A DNA stretch of 22,578 bases. Origin: an uncultured Lachnospiraceae bacterium (GTDB taxonomy: Bacteria > Bacillota > Clostridia > Lachnospirales > Lachnospiraceae). The notes under the pieces were generated by a model. It made no database searches, was not told the DNA's origin, and worked only from the letters and a program-made list of their open reading frames with translations. The translations under genes and the position numbers were made by a program. Location of the stretch: the NCBI GenBank assembly GCA_934317845.1, contig CAKRES010000025.1, forward strand, positions 1 through 22,578, given 5' to 3'. Positions 15,722 through 22,578 of this stretch are shown here, piece after piece. How positions within the stretch are numbered: position 1 is the first letter of the stretch; each line of letters starts with the position of its first letter.

Positions 15722-16768
15722 TCAATGAACGAGCGTGTATTCTTCCGCCTGAATCATAAAATCCGATTTCAGCGCAGGTGTTACATATACTTTGTTATTT
15801 TCATCAATAAAAATGCCATCCGCATCGTATTTTTCCAAAAGTTTCTTTCCTTTCTCCATTCCGAGGACAAAACATGCCGTAGATAATGCATCACTTAATA
15901 ATCCGTTTTTGGCGATCACAGTAACGGAATGCAGACCACTCTCCGCAGGATAACCGGTACGGGCATCTAAAATATGATGATACCGTTTGCCATTTTCATA
16001 AAAATATTTTTCATAATCTCCGGAGGTGGATAAAAAGCAATCTGAAGAACGCTCTAAAACCCCCATGATCTCTCCGGTTTCTTTGCCCGGGTCCTGTATT
16101 CCAAGCTTCCAGTTTTCTTCTCCCGGCTTTTTTCCTACACAGACAATACTTCCTCCAATCGAGATCGTACCTGCCCCCTTCTTTTTTTTAAGACTCTTTG
16201 CAAGAATATCACAGGCAATTCCTTTTCCGGCTGCCCCATAATCTACCTGTGTTCCAATCTGTTCTTTTCCCTGCTCTAACCGCTCATAGCCAACCAATGA
16301 TTTCGCCTTTTCAATCTCCTTTTGATCCGGAACATGCGGATGTTCTCCCTCAATATTCCAAAGCTTTGCAAGCGGAGCGATCGTCAGATCAAATGCCCCA
16401 TTACTATCTTTGGCCACCTGCTGGCAAACGATCGTATTCTTTCGCAGTTCCTCATCCGTGATATCATTGATCCCCGCTTTTTGCTCCGCCATCAATGCAT
16501 TAAACTGTGCCACAGCCGAATCTTTTTTTCGATAGGAAAGCTTATCCTCACATGCTTTTAACTGCTGCATTGCCTGCTTCTCATACTGCTCCGCACCAGA
16601 TACATACAAATGAAATTTCACAACTGTTGTCATGGCTGTTTCTGTACGATCGTAAGCCTTCTTTTTGTCCCCGTTATATATTGAAAGTAAAATGGCTGCT
16701 GCCACCACGATCAGTGCCACAATAGCAACCGCTTTTTTCCCCGTGTTACCGTGTCTTCCTTTTTCCAT
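15722..16768 (-). CDS. apbE: ApbE-family FAD:protein FMN transferase
   Basis: ApbE splits FAD and attaches FMN to Thr residues of RnfG and RnfD (NqrB/NqrC in the related complex). It has 348 residues, with one N-terminal membrane helix (about 12-31) and the catalytic domain outside the membrane. Family motifs are visible: GAFDLTIAPL (124-133), VDYGAAGKGIACD (176-188), SIGGSI (204-209), HHILDARTGYP (264-273) and SDALSTACFVLG with D293. No lipobox Cys follows the helix, so it is a membrane-anchored rather than a lipoprotein form. AAGGAGG lies before the ATG at 16766-16768; a GTG at 16786 is rejected. It stands first in the apbE-rnf operon. Confidence 0.95.
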   Translation of the reverse strand: MEKGRHGNTGKKAVAIVALIVVAAAILLSIYNGDKKKAYDRTETAMTTVVKFHLYVSGAEQYEKQAMQQLKACEDKLSYRKKDSAVAQFNALMAEQKAGINDITDEELRKNTIVCQQVAKDSNGAFDLTIAPLAKLWNIEGEHPHVPDQKEIEKAKSLVGYERLEQGKEQIGTQVDYGAAGKGIACDILAKSLKKKKGAGTISIGGSIVCVGKKPGEENWKLGIQDPGKETGEIMGVLERSSDCFLSTSGDYEKYFYENGKRYHHILDARTGYPAESGLHSVTVIAKNGLLSDALSTACFVLGMEKGKKLLEKYDADGIFIDENNKVYVTPALKSDFMIQAEEYTLVH

Positions 16769-16803
16769 TTGCCCTCCTTCCGGCACCTGCTGTCCTCTAC
16801 TTC

Positions 16804-16833
16804 AAAAAAAGGATACCAATAACTGGTATCCTT
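16804..16833 (-). terminator. Perfect intrinsic terminator between the H1-like gene and apbE
   Basis: On the minus strand AAGGATACCA and TGGTATCCTT (arms 16824-16833 and 16809-16818) form a perfect 10-bp stem with a 5-base loop, followed by seven T (16804-16810, shared with the arm's end). It lies 27 bases after the H1-like stop codon and only 35 bases before the apbE start. Confidence 0.9.
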
Positions 16834-16852
16834 CTTCCTCCGTGTTCATTTG

Positions 16853-16869
16853 ATGTATTATTAATACAT
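16853..16869. repeat. Perfect 17-bp palindrome over the H1-like stop codon
   Basis: ATGTATTA (16853-16860) and TAATACAT (16862-16869) flank one central base. It includes the last two codons and the stop of the H1-like gene. It could be an operator for the downstream apbE-rnf operon, an mRNA end structure, or chance. Confidence 0.4.
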
Positions 16870-17343
16870 TGCAATGCTTCCGGTTAACTCTTTTTTTGTA
16901 CCTGCATTAGAAACATAGTGTACTGCATTCTCTGTTGGTACAACGTAAATATCTACATTCTTAAGTGCTGCTGGTTTTGCGCCTTTTGCCTTTAATGCTT
17001 CATTGACACGAGCTACAATGTCCGCCTGTCTTACATTATTGCCTTCATACTGAATCTCGAATACGTTCTCTTTCTTCTCTGCTGCTTTCTTGGCTGGTGC
17101 CTTTTTTGCAGGAGCCTTCGTCGTTGTAGTTTTTTTCGCAGCGGTTGTTTTCTTTACAGTTGTGGTTTTCTTTGCCTCTGCTTTTACTTCTTTCGTAGGA
17201 GTTGTCTTAGCTACCGTATCTTTTGCAGTAGCTGTTACAGCATCCTTCTTTGCATCTACTTTAACAGAAGCTGCTGGTTTTGCTTCAACCTTTGTTGCAG
17301 TAGTTGCTGCTGGTTTTGTAGTTGCTCTTTTTGTAGTAGCCAT
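16861..17343 (-). CDS. Histone-H1-like Lys/Ala/Thr-rich protein with DUF6465-like C-terminus
   Basis: A 160-residue protein in two parts. Residues 1-95 are low in complexity: Lys, Ala and Thr in loose KTT, KKA and PAKKA repeats, as in eukaryotic H1 tails and bacterial AlgP-like proteins, and strongly basic, so likely to bind DNA or RNA. Residues 96-160 form a compact domain (from about FEIQYEGNNVRQADIV) that resembles the DUF6465 domain found in Lachnospiraceae; its function is unknown. GAGGTG precedes the ATG. It has its own promoter (17375-17403) and terminator (16804-16833), so it is a single-gene unit, probably abundant. A nucleoid-associated role is inferred from composition. Confidence 0.88.
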   Translation of the reverse strand: MATTKRATTKPAATTATKVEAKPAASVKVDAKKDAVTATAKDTVAKTTPTKEVKAEAKKTTTVKKTTAAKKTTTTKAPAKKAPAKKAAEKKENVFEIQYEGNNVRQADIVARVNEALKAKGAKPAALKNVDIYVVPTENAVHYVSNAGTKKELTGSIAMY

Positions 17344-17374
17344 GTATGTACACCTCTTTCTTTAAATTACTTGT

Positions 17375-17403
17375 ATCATATACCCTCTCTTGTTTCTTTG
17401 CAA
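17375..17403 (-). promoter_or_regulatory. Promoter of the H1-like gene
   Basis: Minus strand: -35 TTGCAA (17398-17403, 4 of 6), a 17-base spacer and -10 TATGAT (17375-17380, 5 of 6). Transcription would start about 25 bases before the ATG, leaving room for the SD GAGGTG. Confidence 0.65.
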
Positions 17404-17477
17404 GTCTTTTGCCTATTTTCAGTACTTCAAACAACAAATGATGTTTTTTATCTTTTTTTTTAAACAAAAGTGACAAC

Positions 17478-17527
17478 AAAAAAGAAAGAGTTTTCAAACC
17501 ACGTTATACGGATTTCAAAACTCTTTC
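17478..17527 (-). terminator. Strong terminator of the GH5 gene
   Basis: On the minus strand GAAAGAGTTTT and AAAACTCTTTC (17517-17527 and 17484-17494) form an 11-bp stem, extended by three more pairs after one mismatch, and followed by six T (17478-17483). It lies about 40 bases after the GH5 stop codon. Confidence 0.85.
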
Positions 17528-17542
17528 CCGGCTCTCATTTTA

Positions 17543-17564
17543 ATATTAGATTTCTATCTAATAT
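17543..17564 (-). repeat. AT-rich 9-bp hairpin directly after the GH5 stop
   Basis: ATATTAGAT (17543-17551) and ATCTAATAT (17556-17564) pair perfectly around a 4-base loop, one base beyond the stop codon. The tail is not T-rich enough for a terminator. With the terminator at 17478-17527 it forms a double 3' structure that may protect this very long mRNA. Confidence 0.5.
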
Positions 17565-17565
17565 A

Positions 17566-20500
17566 CTATTTTACTGTTACTTTTACCTTGTACTCTTCGT
17601 CATCGATCGTAATCTTGATCACGGCACTCTTTTTCTTTTTCAATGCTTTGATCTGACCTTTGGAAGTCACCTTTACTACTTTGGAATTGCTTGATCTGAA
17701 CTTCATATCCTTTGTAGCGAACATGTCATCTGACTGAACAAGCATTGCGGTTTTTCCTTTAGCAAGTTTCACACTCATACTCTTTTTCGTAAGTACCACA
17801 ACCGGAGTTTTGATCACTTTTACTGTTACCTTTTCAGTATAAGCTTCTCCTTCATACTCATAGGTGACACGAAGAACTGCTTTTCCTGTTTTTAATGCTT
17901 TAAGCTTTCCAGAAGAAGTTGCTTTTACGATCTTCTTGCTCTTTGCATTTGCATATTTGACACTTGTGATCTTTACTCCGCTGCCATTGGTGGTCAGCTT
18001 TGTACTCTTACCCTTCTGCATCAATACATTAGTGCAGGCAAGCTCCGGTGTAAAGAGATCCTCTTCCACATCTTCTGTTGTCGATGCAGCAGGAGAACTT
18101 TCTGTTGTTGGAGCTGCCGCTGTCGTTGTACTGGCAGCAGTATCCGGTTTCTTGGTGTCATCCGATTTTTGATTGGTCTGATCCTGCTTGTTATCATCGC
18201 CCTTTTGATCACCCTGATCCTTTTTGTTGTCGTCTCCCTTTTGATCACCCTGATCTTGTTTATTATCGTCTTTTTTATTATCCTGATCCTGCTTGTTATC
18301 CCCCTTGGTATCATCCGGATCTTCTTTTTGTGCTTCTTTTACCACACGCGTAAGCGGTGCGCCAGAATCAAAATGACTTGCTGTTGCTGTAAAAGTTACC
18401 GTATAAGTACCTGCCGACTTTTTGTTTTTCAGAGTAACTGTAAATTGGGTACTCTTTCCCGGATCCAGTGTTTTAATCGTAGTGTCTCCGGAAGTGATCG
18501 TAAAATCTTCTTCGGAGCTGAGTGAAACTGTAATATTATTTACTGCCACATTTGCATTGTTCTTTACAGTTACCACAATACCTTCATCCACCGTGTATCC
18601 GTAGGTTAAATCCTCCGCCGGACTCTTCACTGTAATTCCCAGCGTTCCTGTGATCTTTTCATAAACTGCTTCAAACACCATATTTTCAGAAGCAGTGATC
18701 TTCTCACCAATCTGGTATACCTTCTCTGTTTCATCGCCGGCTAATGTCCAGCCCTTTGCCTGATAACCTTCCTTTTCCTCTGGAGCAGGAAGTGCATATT
18801 CTGCATCTTTGGCAACCTTTACTACTGCAGTTTCCTCTCCGTCTGCTTTATAGGTGATCGTTACAAAGTTAATTTTACTGCCGCTCTCATCCTCCGGCTC
18901 CGTGCTGAACACGTTTTCGTTGTCTGATTCTACGGCACCATTTGTAATTTTAATTGTTTCTGACGTAACCGCTGCCGGAAGTTCTTCTGCGTCACCAGTT
19001 ACATTTGCTTTCACCGTTCCGCCTGCGATCGTTACAGTTTTATCTGCTTTGATAGCAGGAAGATTTTTTCCAGTTGCTGTAATCTTGCCACTTTCAATCG
19101 TTACATTTTCACCTGAAATGGCAGCCTCTGCTCCACTGCTTACATCAAGGGATGCATTGGCATCTTCCTTTGTTTTGATCGTAACGTCTTTGGCTGAATT
19201 TATTCCATCTGCCACCACGTTGTTTCCTGTTATGGTAACTGTAATATTCTCTTCACTTTCTACGCGCTTTACGGATGCATTATTTAGATCCACCTGCGCA
19301 CCAGCTGATTTTATTGTCACATCGCTATTTTCACCTGTTATCGTGTAGGACTGATCTGCCTTCTCTGACACAAGTGTTACTGTCTTTGTTTTTTCATCGT
19401 AAGTGATCGTTCCGTCATGCGCATCTACATAAGTCTTATCTGCAAGTTTGGATAAATCTATTTTTTTACAATCCGCTTCATCAAAATATGTTGTAACCAC
19501 TGCAGGTTTTGAAGCTTCTGAAGCAGTATAAGAAGCCGTCTGTGGATAACGACATGCCACAAAGTGCTTTGTATAAGATGACAAACCTGTAAACACATTA
19601 TCCGTCTGCCACTCGTACGTTTTTCCATCTGTTGAAATACCATATTCTACATCTTCCTTTTTGGTTACTGTGATCGTGTTAGACGTATAGCTTGAAATCT
19701 CAGGGGTAGCTGGTGGGTTTTCATATTTTTTCTTGGTAACAGTTACTGCACATACCGCAGTCTTCTTCCCATCTGTTGTTGTGACTGTTATCTTCGCTGT
19801 ACCTGCTCCCACTGCCTTCACAAGACCTGCTTCATCCACCGTAACAACCGTTTTATCACTTGTACTAAAACAAACCGTTTTATCGAGTGCAGTATCTGGT
19901 TTTACCGTCGGCGTAAGCTCCGCACTTTCACCTATCTGAAGCTGCAATTTCGTCTTATCAAGGGTAACTCCTGTTACTTTGTCCGGATTCTCTGTTTCCT
20001 GCTCTGCCGCCTCACGCGAACGATATGTATTCACAAGCCAAATACCTGTTGTACTCAAATCTGACGCAACCCATCCGCCTGTTGTTTTGCCACATGACGG
20101 AAGTAAATAAGAGGCCGATTCATTTTTATTACACAAACTCCAGCAAGCATAACTGATATTATAGGAGTCTAATAATTTGATCCATGCATCTGCATTTCCA
20201 GTATCATATCCCCCATTTCCACTCGCATCACAGATTCCAAATTCTGTAACAAAGATCGGAGTTCCGGCACTGGTTGCGGTCTTCACCTTATTCATCTTGT
20301 CATCATAGTGGGAACCTGAATAAAAATGGAACGTATACATGATATTTTCAAATCCATCGTCTTTCAGCGGTTTCTTTGCAACATCATCTACATCCTGCGA
20401 CCATGTATTCGTACCGCAAATAATCAATGCGTTACTTCCACAATCACGAATTACTTTTGCAATTTCCTTACAATAGGTATAAAGATCATTTCCAGAACCA

Positions 20501-21915
20501 TTGTACCACTCTACTCCGGTAGGTTCATTACAAATTTCAAAAATGACATTATCATAATCTTTATACATCGTTGCGTACTTTTTAAAGAATTCTGCTGCCT
20601 GAGCCTTCGTCGTCAACGGACTTTCTGCATGAATATGCCAATCCACAATCGCATACATACCGAGTTCTTTTGCAATCTCTACACCCTTTTGGGTGGTCTC
20701 ATCCATAATAGACTGACTACCCTGCGTATAACCACCTTGTGTTACATAATTCACAAGGCGAACCATGTTTACGCCCCATTCATCACGCAAAGATTGGAAC
20801 GAGCCTTTGTTTACATATGGACGCATTTCACTCCACTGCAAACCATGTGTACTTGCTCCTCGAAGCTGCATTGGATTTCCACTTTGATCCACTATAATCG
20901 GCGCAGAATATCCTGACACGGAAGCAAGATTTAATGCTCCATGTTTTCCAACCGGAGTATCCGCATAAGCAACATCTTTGGTCTCACCTGTCAATGTATA
21001 TTTCAATCCACTGGCTGTATCTTCTTCTGTTAATAATTCCACAGTCGGGGTTCCAAGTACAGCTCCACCGCCAAATCCAAATTTCTGATCTTCTGTGCAG
21101 GAAAATATAGCACCTGCTGCAATCTCTGCCGTATGTTTTACAATAATTGTATTACCGCTTAATGATGCCGAACAGTTCCATGATTGTAAATTTTTTACTG
21201 TACCACTAAACGGAATGATAAGTTTCAGCCCTTTTACTGCAGAAGAAGTACCATTTTCAATTTTATAATTATATTCACTCCAATCGGTCGTTGACTTAAG
21301 TGGAGGATTCAATTCCGCTTTCAAGCCATCTACCGCTGCTGCCGCTGTTGTTCCTTCCGAAGAGTTTCCTCCTGTTGTACTTGTTCCAACAATCTTAGCA
21401 GAAGTAATGGTAGCGTCTACGCTGGCTCCTTCTGTCATTTTAGCAAGACGAATAGCAACACGATTAAGGGTTGCATAGTCACTTAAATCAAAACTAATCT
21501 CTTTTGTCATAGGAACAGAAGCAATCGGCGACCACGTATCTGTTGATTTCCAGTTTTTCCAATTTCCATCCATTGCATATGCAATTACAGCAGGAGTTCC
21601 TGTGGAACAGGAGTTGACTGTTATTGTAGCCTTAAACGTTAATTTCCCATACTTCTTTGCATTTGTCTTTAAGATGTTTCCGTCGGGAATATCAAATTTG
21701 CGTTCCAATATGTAGTCAGCATCTTCTCCTGTTCCCTCCAGTGTAGCAGTCCCTGTCATATTTTCCGACTTACCATTTAAAAAGTCTAACACCACTACCT
21801 CATCCTGTGACGCTGCCTGAACCGCTCCGATATTCAGTCCGGACAAGGCAAACGCCACTGCCATAAACAGGGCAAGCATCTGTCTTCCTGCCTGCCATTT
21901 TTTCTTTCTTTTCAT
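17566..21915 (-). CDS. Secreted multidomain GH5 endoglucanase (cellulase)
   Basis: A 1449-residue secreted glycoside hydrolase for cellulose or related beta-glucans. In order: signal peptide (1-34, cleavage near AVQA-AS); a beta-sandwich of carbohydrate-binding type (about 38-178); a second one resembling CBM2 (about 197-297); the GH5 domain, probably subfamily 2 (about 325-633), with acid/base E464 in CNEP and nucleophile E558 in VTEFG; a BIG2-type domain (about 645-728); a small beta domain (about 735-810); a beta-solenoid-like module (about 825-1015); a Listeria-Bacteroides-type repeat (about 1017-1087); an Ig-like domain (about 1091-1195); a linker with 12-residue repeats (about 1197-1283); and two lysine-rich Ig-like domains (about 1287-1449). 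AAGGAGG precedes the ATG. There is no LPXTG, SLH or dockerin. Confidence 0.95.
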   Translation of the reverse strand: MKRKKKWQAGRQMLALFMAVAFALSGLNIGAVQAASQDEVVVLDFLNGKSENMTGTATLEGTGEDADYILERKFDIPDGNILKTNAKKYGKLTFKATITVNSCSTGTPAVIAYAMDGNWKNWKSTDTWSPIASVPMTKEISFDLSDYATLNRVAIRLAKMTEGASVDATITSAKIVGTSTTGGNSSEGTTAAAAVDGLKAELNPPLKSTTDWSEYNYKIENGTSSAVKGLKLIIPFSGTVKNLQSWNCSASLSGNTIIVKHTAEIAAGAIFSCTEDQKFGFGGGAVLGTPTVELLTEEDTASGLKYTLTGETKDVAYADTPVGKHGALNLASVSGYSAPIIVDQSGNPMQLRGASTHGLQWSEMRPYVNKGSFQSLRDEWGVNMVRLVNYVTQGGYTQGSQSIMDETTQKGVEIAKELGMYAIVDWHIHAESPLTTKAQAAEFFKKYATMYKDYDNVIFEICNEPTGVEWYNGSGNDLYTYCKEIAKVIRDCGSNALIICGTNTWSQDVDDVAKKPLKDDGFENIMYTFHFYSGSHYDDKMNKVKTATSAGTPIFVTEFGICDASGNGGYDTGNADAWIKLLDSYNISYACWSLCNKNESASYLLPSCGKTTGGWVASDLSTTGIWLVNTYRSREAAEQETENPDKVTGVTLDKTKLQLQIGESAELTPTVKPDTALDKTVCFSTSDKTVVTVDEAGLVKAVGAGTAKITVTTTDGKKTAVCAVTVTKKKYENPPATPEISSYTSNTITVTKKEDVEYGISTDGKTYEWQTDNVFTGLSSYTKHFVACRYPQTASYTASEASKPAVVTTYFDEADCKKIDLSKLADKTYVDAHDGTITYDEKTKTVTLVSEKADQSYTITGENSDVTIKSAGAQVDLNNASVKRVESEENITVTITGNNVVADGINSAKDVTIKTKEDANASLDVSSGAEAAISGENVTIESGKITATGKNLPAIKADKTVTIAGGTVKANVTGDAEELPAAVTSETIKITNGAVESDNENVFSTEPEDESGSKINFVTITYKADGEETAVVKVAKDAEYALPAPEEKEGYQAKGWTLAGDETEKVYQIGEKITASENMVFEAVYEKITGTLGITVKSPAEDLTYGYTVDEGIVVTVKNNANVAVNNITVSLSSEEDFTITSGDTTIKTLDPGKSTQFTVTLKNKKSAGTYTVTFTATASHFDSGAPLTRVVKEAQKEDPDDTKGDNKQDQDNKKDDNKQDQGDQKGDDNKKDQGDQKGDDNKQDQTNQKSDDTKKPDTAASTTTAAAPTTESSPAASTTEDVEEDLFTPELACTNVLMQKGKSTKLTTNGSGVKITSVKYANAKSKKIVKATSSGKLKALKTGKAVLRVTYEYEGEAYTEKVTVKVIKTPVVVLTKKSMSVKLAKGKTAMLVQSDDMFATKDMKFRSSNSKVVKVTSKGQIKALKKKKSAVIKITIDDEEYKVKVTVK
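18148..18288 (-). repeat. 36-base tandem repeat coding the GH5 linker
   Basis: Residues 1210-1256 are one 11-residue and three 12-residue units: DQDNKKDDNKQ, DQGDQKGDDNKK, DQGDQKGDDNKQ and DQTNQKSDDTKK. The two central copies are nearly the same at DNA level too, and the outer ones have drifted. Such repeats can change copy number by slippage without breaking the frame. Confidence 0.85.
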
Positions 21916-21977
21916 AGAAATCCTCCTTGCTTTGCTGCATTACTTGACTCTTCTGCCTCAAATCATCAGTTGGTTAT

Positions 21978-21986
21978 ATTTTACCA
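21978..21986 (-). promoter_or_regulatory. Extended -10 promoter of the GH5 gene
   Basis: Minus strand: TGGTAAAAT, that is -10 TAAAAT (21978-21983, 5 of 6) with an extended TG (21985-21986). There is no good -35. It is overlapped by an inverted repeat, GTTATG and TATAAC with a 6-base spacer (21973-21990), close to the operator at gntR-clpC. The leader to the ATG would be about 55 bases. Confidence 0.5.
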
Positions 21987-22070
21987 TAACAGAAGCTTTT
22001 TCCATAGTTTTTTATACAAAATAACCATTGGTCATTTCCACGAATTTTTCTGTCACTTTTGACATATTTC

Positions 22071-22100
22071 AAAGAAAAAAGACCGCCTATTCCAGCAGTC
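22071..22100 (-). terminator. Terminator of sigG
   Basis: On the minus strand GACTGCT and GGCGGTC (22094-22100 and 22081-22087) form a 7-bp stem with two to three G-T pairs, followed by TTTTTTCTTT (22071-22080). One arm lies in the last sigG codons and the stop codon is in the loop region. Confidence 0.7.
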
Positions 22101-22578
22101 CTTTCATATAACGCAACGCATTTTTCTCCAGACGTGACACCTGTGCCTGAGAAATAGAAATTTCCTGTGCAACTTCCGTCTGTGTCTGTCCTTCAAAAAA
22201 TCTTCTACGGATAATGTCATATTCACGTGGTTTTAATTTTTTCATTGCTTCTTTTAAGGATATTTCTTCAATCCAATTTTCTTCCCGGTTTTTTTTATCC
22301 TTTACCTGATCCATCACATAAAGGGTATCTCCCCCTTCCTGATAAACCGGTTCGTATAACGACATCGGAGTTACGATCGCATCTAGTGCAAACAGCACCA
22401 TTTCTTTCTCCATGTTCAGTTTTCCTGCAATCTCCTCGATCGTCGGTTCCCGGTTGTTCTCCTTTAAAAAGTTTTCCTTTGTGTAGATCGCTTTATATGC
22501 AATGTCACGCAATGATCTTGATACGCGGATGCTATTGTTATCTCTTAAGTACCTTCTTACCTCTCCAATGATCATTGG
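22087..22578 (-). CDS. sigG: RNA polymerase sigma-G factor (N-terminus outside window)
   Basis: SigG directs late forespore transcription during sporulation. Only the last 163 residues are here; the frame runs open through the right edge (a Pro codon precedes the internal Met), so the N-terminal region 2 lies outside. The stretch MIIGEVRRYLRDNN followed by RVSRSLRDIAYKA is the hallmark of SigG and separates it from SigF. Region 3 covers about residues 40-100 of the fragment. The region 4 helix-turn-helix is TQTEVAQEISISQAQVSRLEK near the end. In Clostridia sigG usually follows sigE; that cannot be checked here. A terminator follows directly, so the GH5 gene is a separate unit. Confidence 0.95.
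   Translation of the reverse strand, partial: PMIIGEVRRYLRDNNSIRVSRSLRDIAYKAIYTKENFLKENNREPTIEEIAGKLNMEKEMVLFALDAIVTPMSLYEPVYQEGGDTLYVMDQVKDKKNREENWIEEISLKEAMKKLKPREYDIIRRRFFEGQTQTEVAQEISISQAQVSRLEKNALRYMKGLLE

Noticed and set aside
16802..16849. 15-codon possible leader peptide before apbE
   Set aside because: The ATG has no Shine-Dalgarno sequence and the codons show no run of one amino acid; kept only as a remark in the attenuation finding.
17285..17497. 70-codon minus-strand frame overlapping the start of the H1-like gene
   Set aside because: It runs through the promoter at 17375-17403 and the terminator tail region and overlaps a better-supported gene.
18148..18288. Repeats that might be taken for a CRISPR array
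   Set aside because: The units are contiguous, in frame and without spacers; they code a hydrophilic linker.
18854..19348. Plus-strand open frame of 164 codons opposite the GH5 gene
   Set aside because: It is a Ser/Thr/Val-rich mirror of the repetitive beta-rich coding strand, with no ribosome site.

Overview
This window reads as a stretch of chromosome from a spore-forming, strictly anaerobic Clostridia, most likely a gut Lachnospiraceae. The grounds are a sigma-G fragment with the characteristic MIIGEVRRYLRDNN stretch, a complete Rnf complex in the clostridial order C-D-G-E-A-B, a ClpC/RadA block, a Lys/Ala/Thr-rich histone-H1-like protein with a DUF6465-like end, and a large secreted GH5 cellulase. 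The genus cannot be fixed from sequence alone; a cellulolytic Coprococcus-like organism is a guess. Every convincing gene lies on the minus strand, so transcription runs from right to left. I see no tRNA or rRNA gene, insertion sequence, prophage or CRISPR array. No gene-free gap exceeds 300 bases.

From right to left. (1) 22578-22087: 3' part of sigG, closed by a terminator. (2) 21915-17566: a 1449-residue secreted GH5 enzyme with many accessory modules, closed by a strong terminator. (3) 17343-16861: the H1-like protein with its own promoter and terminator. (4) 16768-8974: a tightly packed run, probably one operon: apbE (flavin transferase), rnfCDGEAB, then a PaaI-type thioesterase, an 81-residue unknown, a GNAT acetyltransferase and a YqeY-like protein. 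ApbE probably attaches FMN to RnfG and RnfD, so the maturase is made together with its substrates. (5) 8864-5914: purM-purN-purD (steps 5, 3 and 2 of purine synthesis), with promoter and terminator. (6) 5750-4956: a Cof-type HAD phosphatase with a terminator. (7) 4853-2020: a short GntR/YtrA-type repressor followed 11 bases later by clpC; a perfect palindrome covers the -10 box. (8) 1903-123: a conserved 137-residue protein overlapping radA. (9) At 36-64, a near-consensus strong promoter with an A-rich upstream region points out of the left edge.

The most interesting points are: clpC placed under a YtrA-like repressor rather than the usual ctsR-mcsA-mcsB context, with related half-sites at two other promoters in the window; the missing visible promoter for the apbE-rnf operon, which begins just after a perfect terminator; the mosaic cellulase with a beta-solenoid-like module, a 12-residue repeat linker and a lysine-rich C-terminus without a recognised anchor; the Cys/His tail on RnfE; and a marked excess of the palindrome CGATCG.
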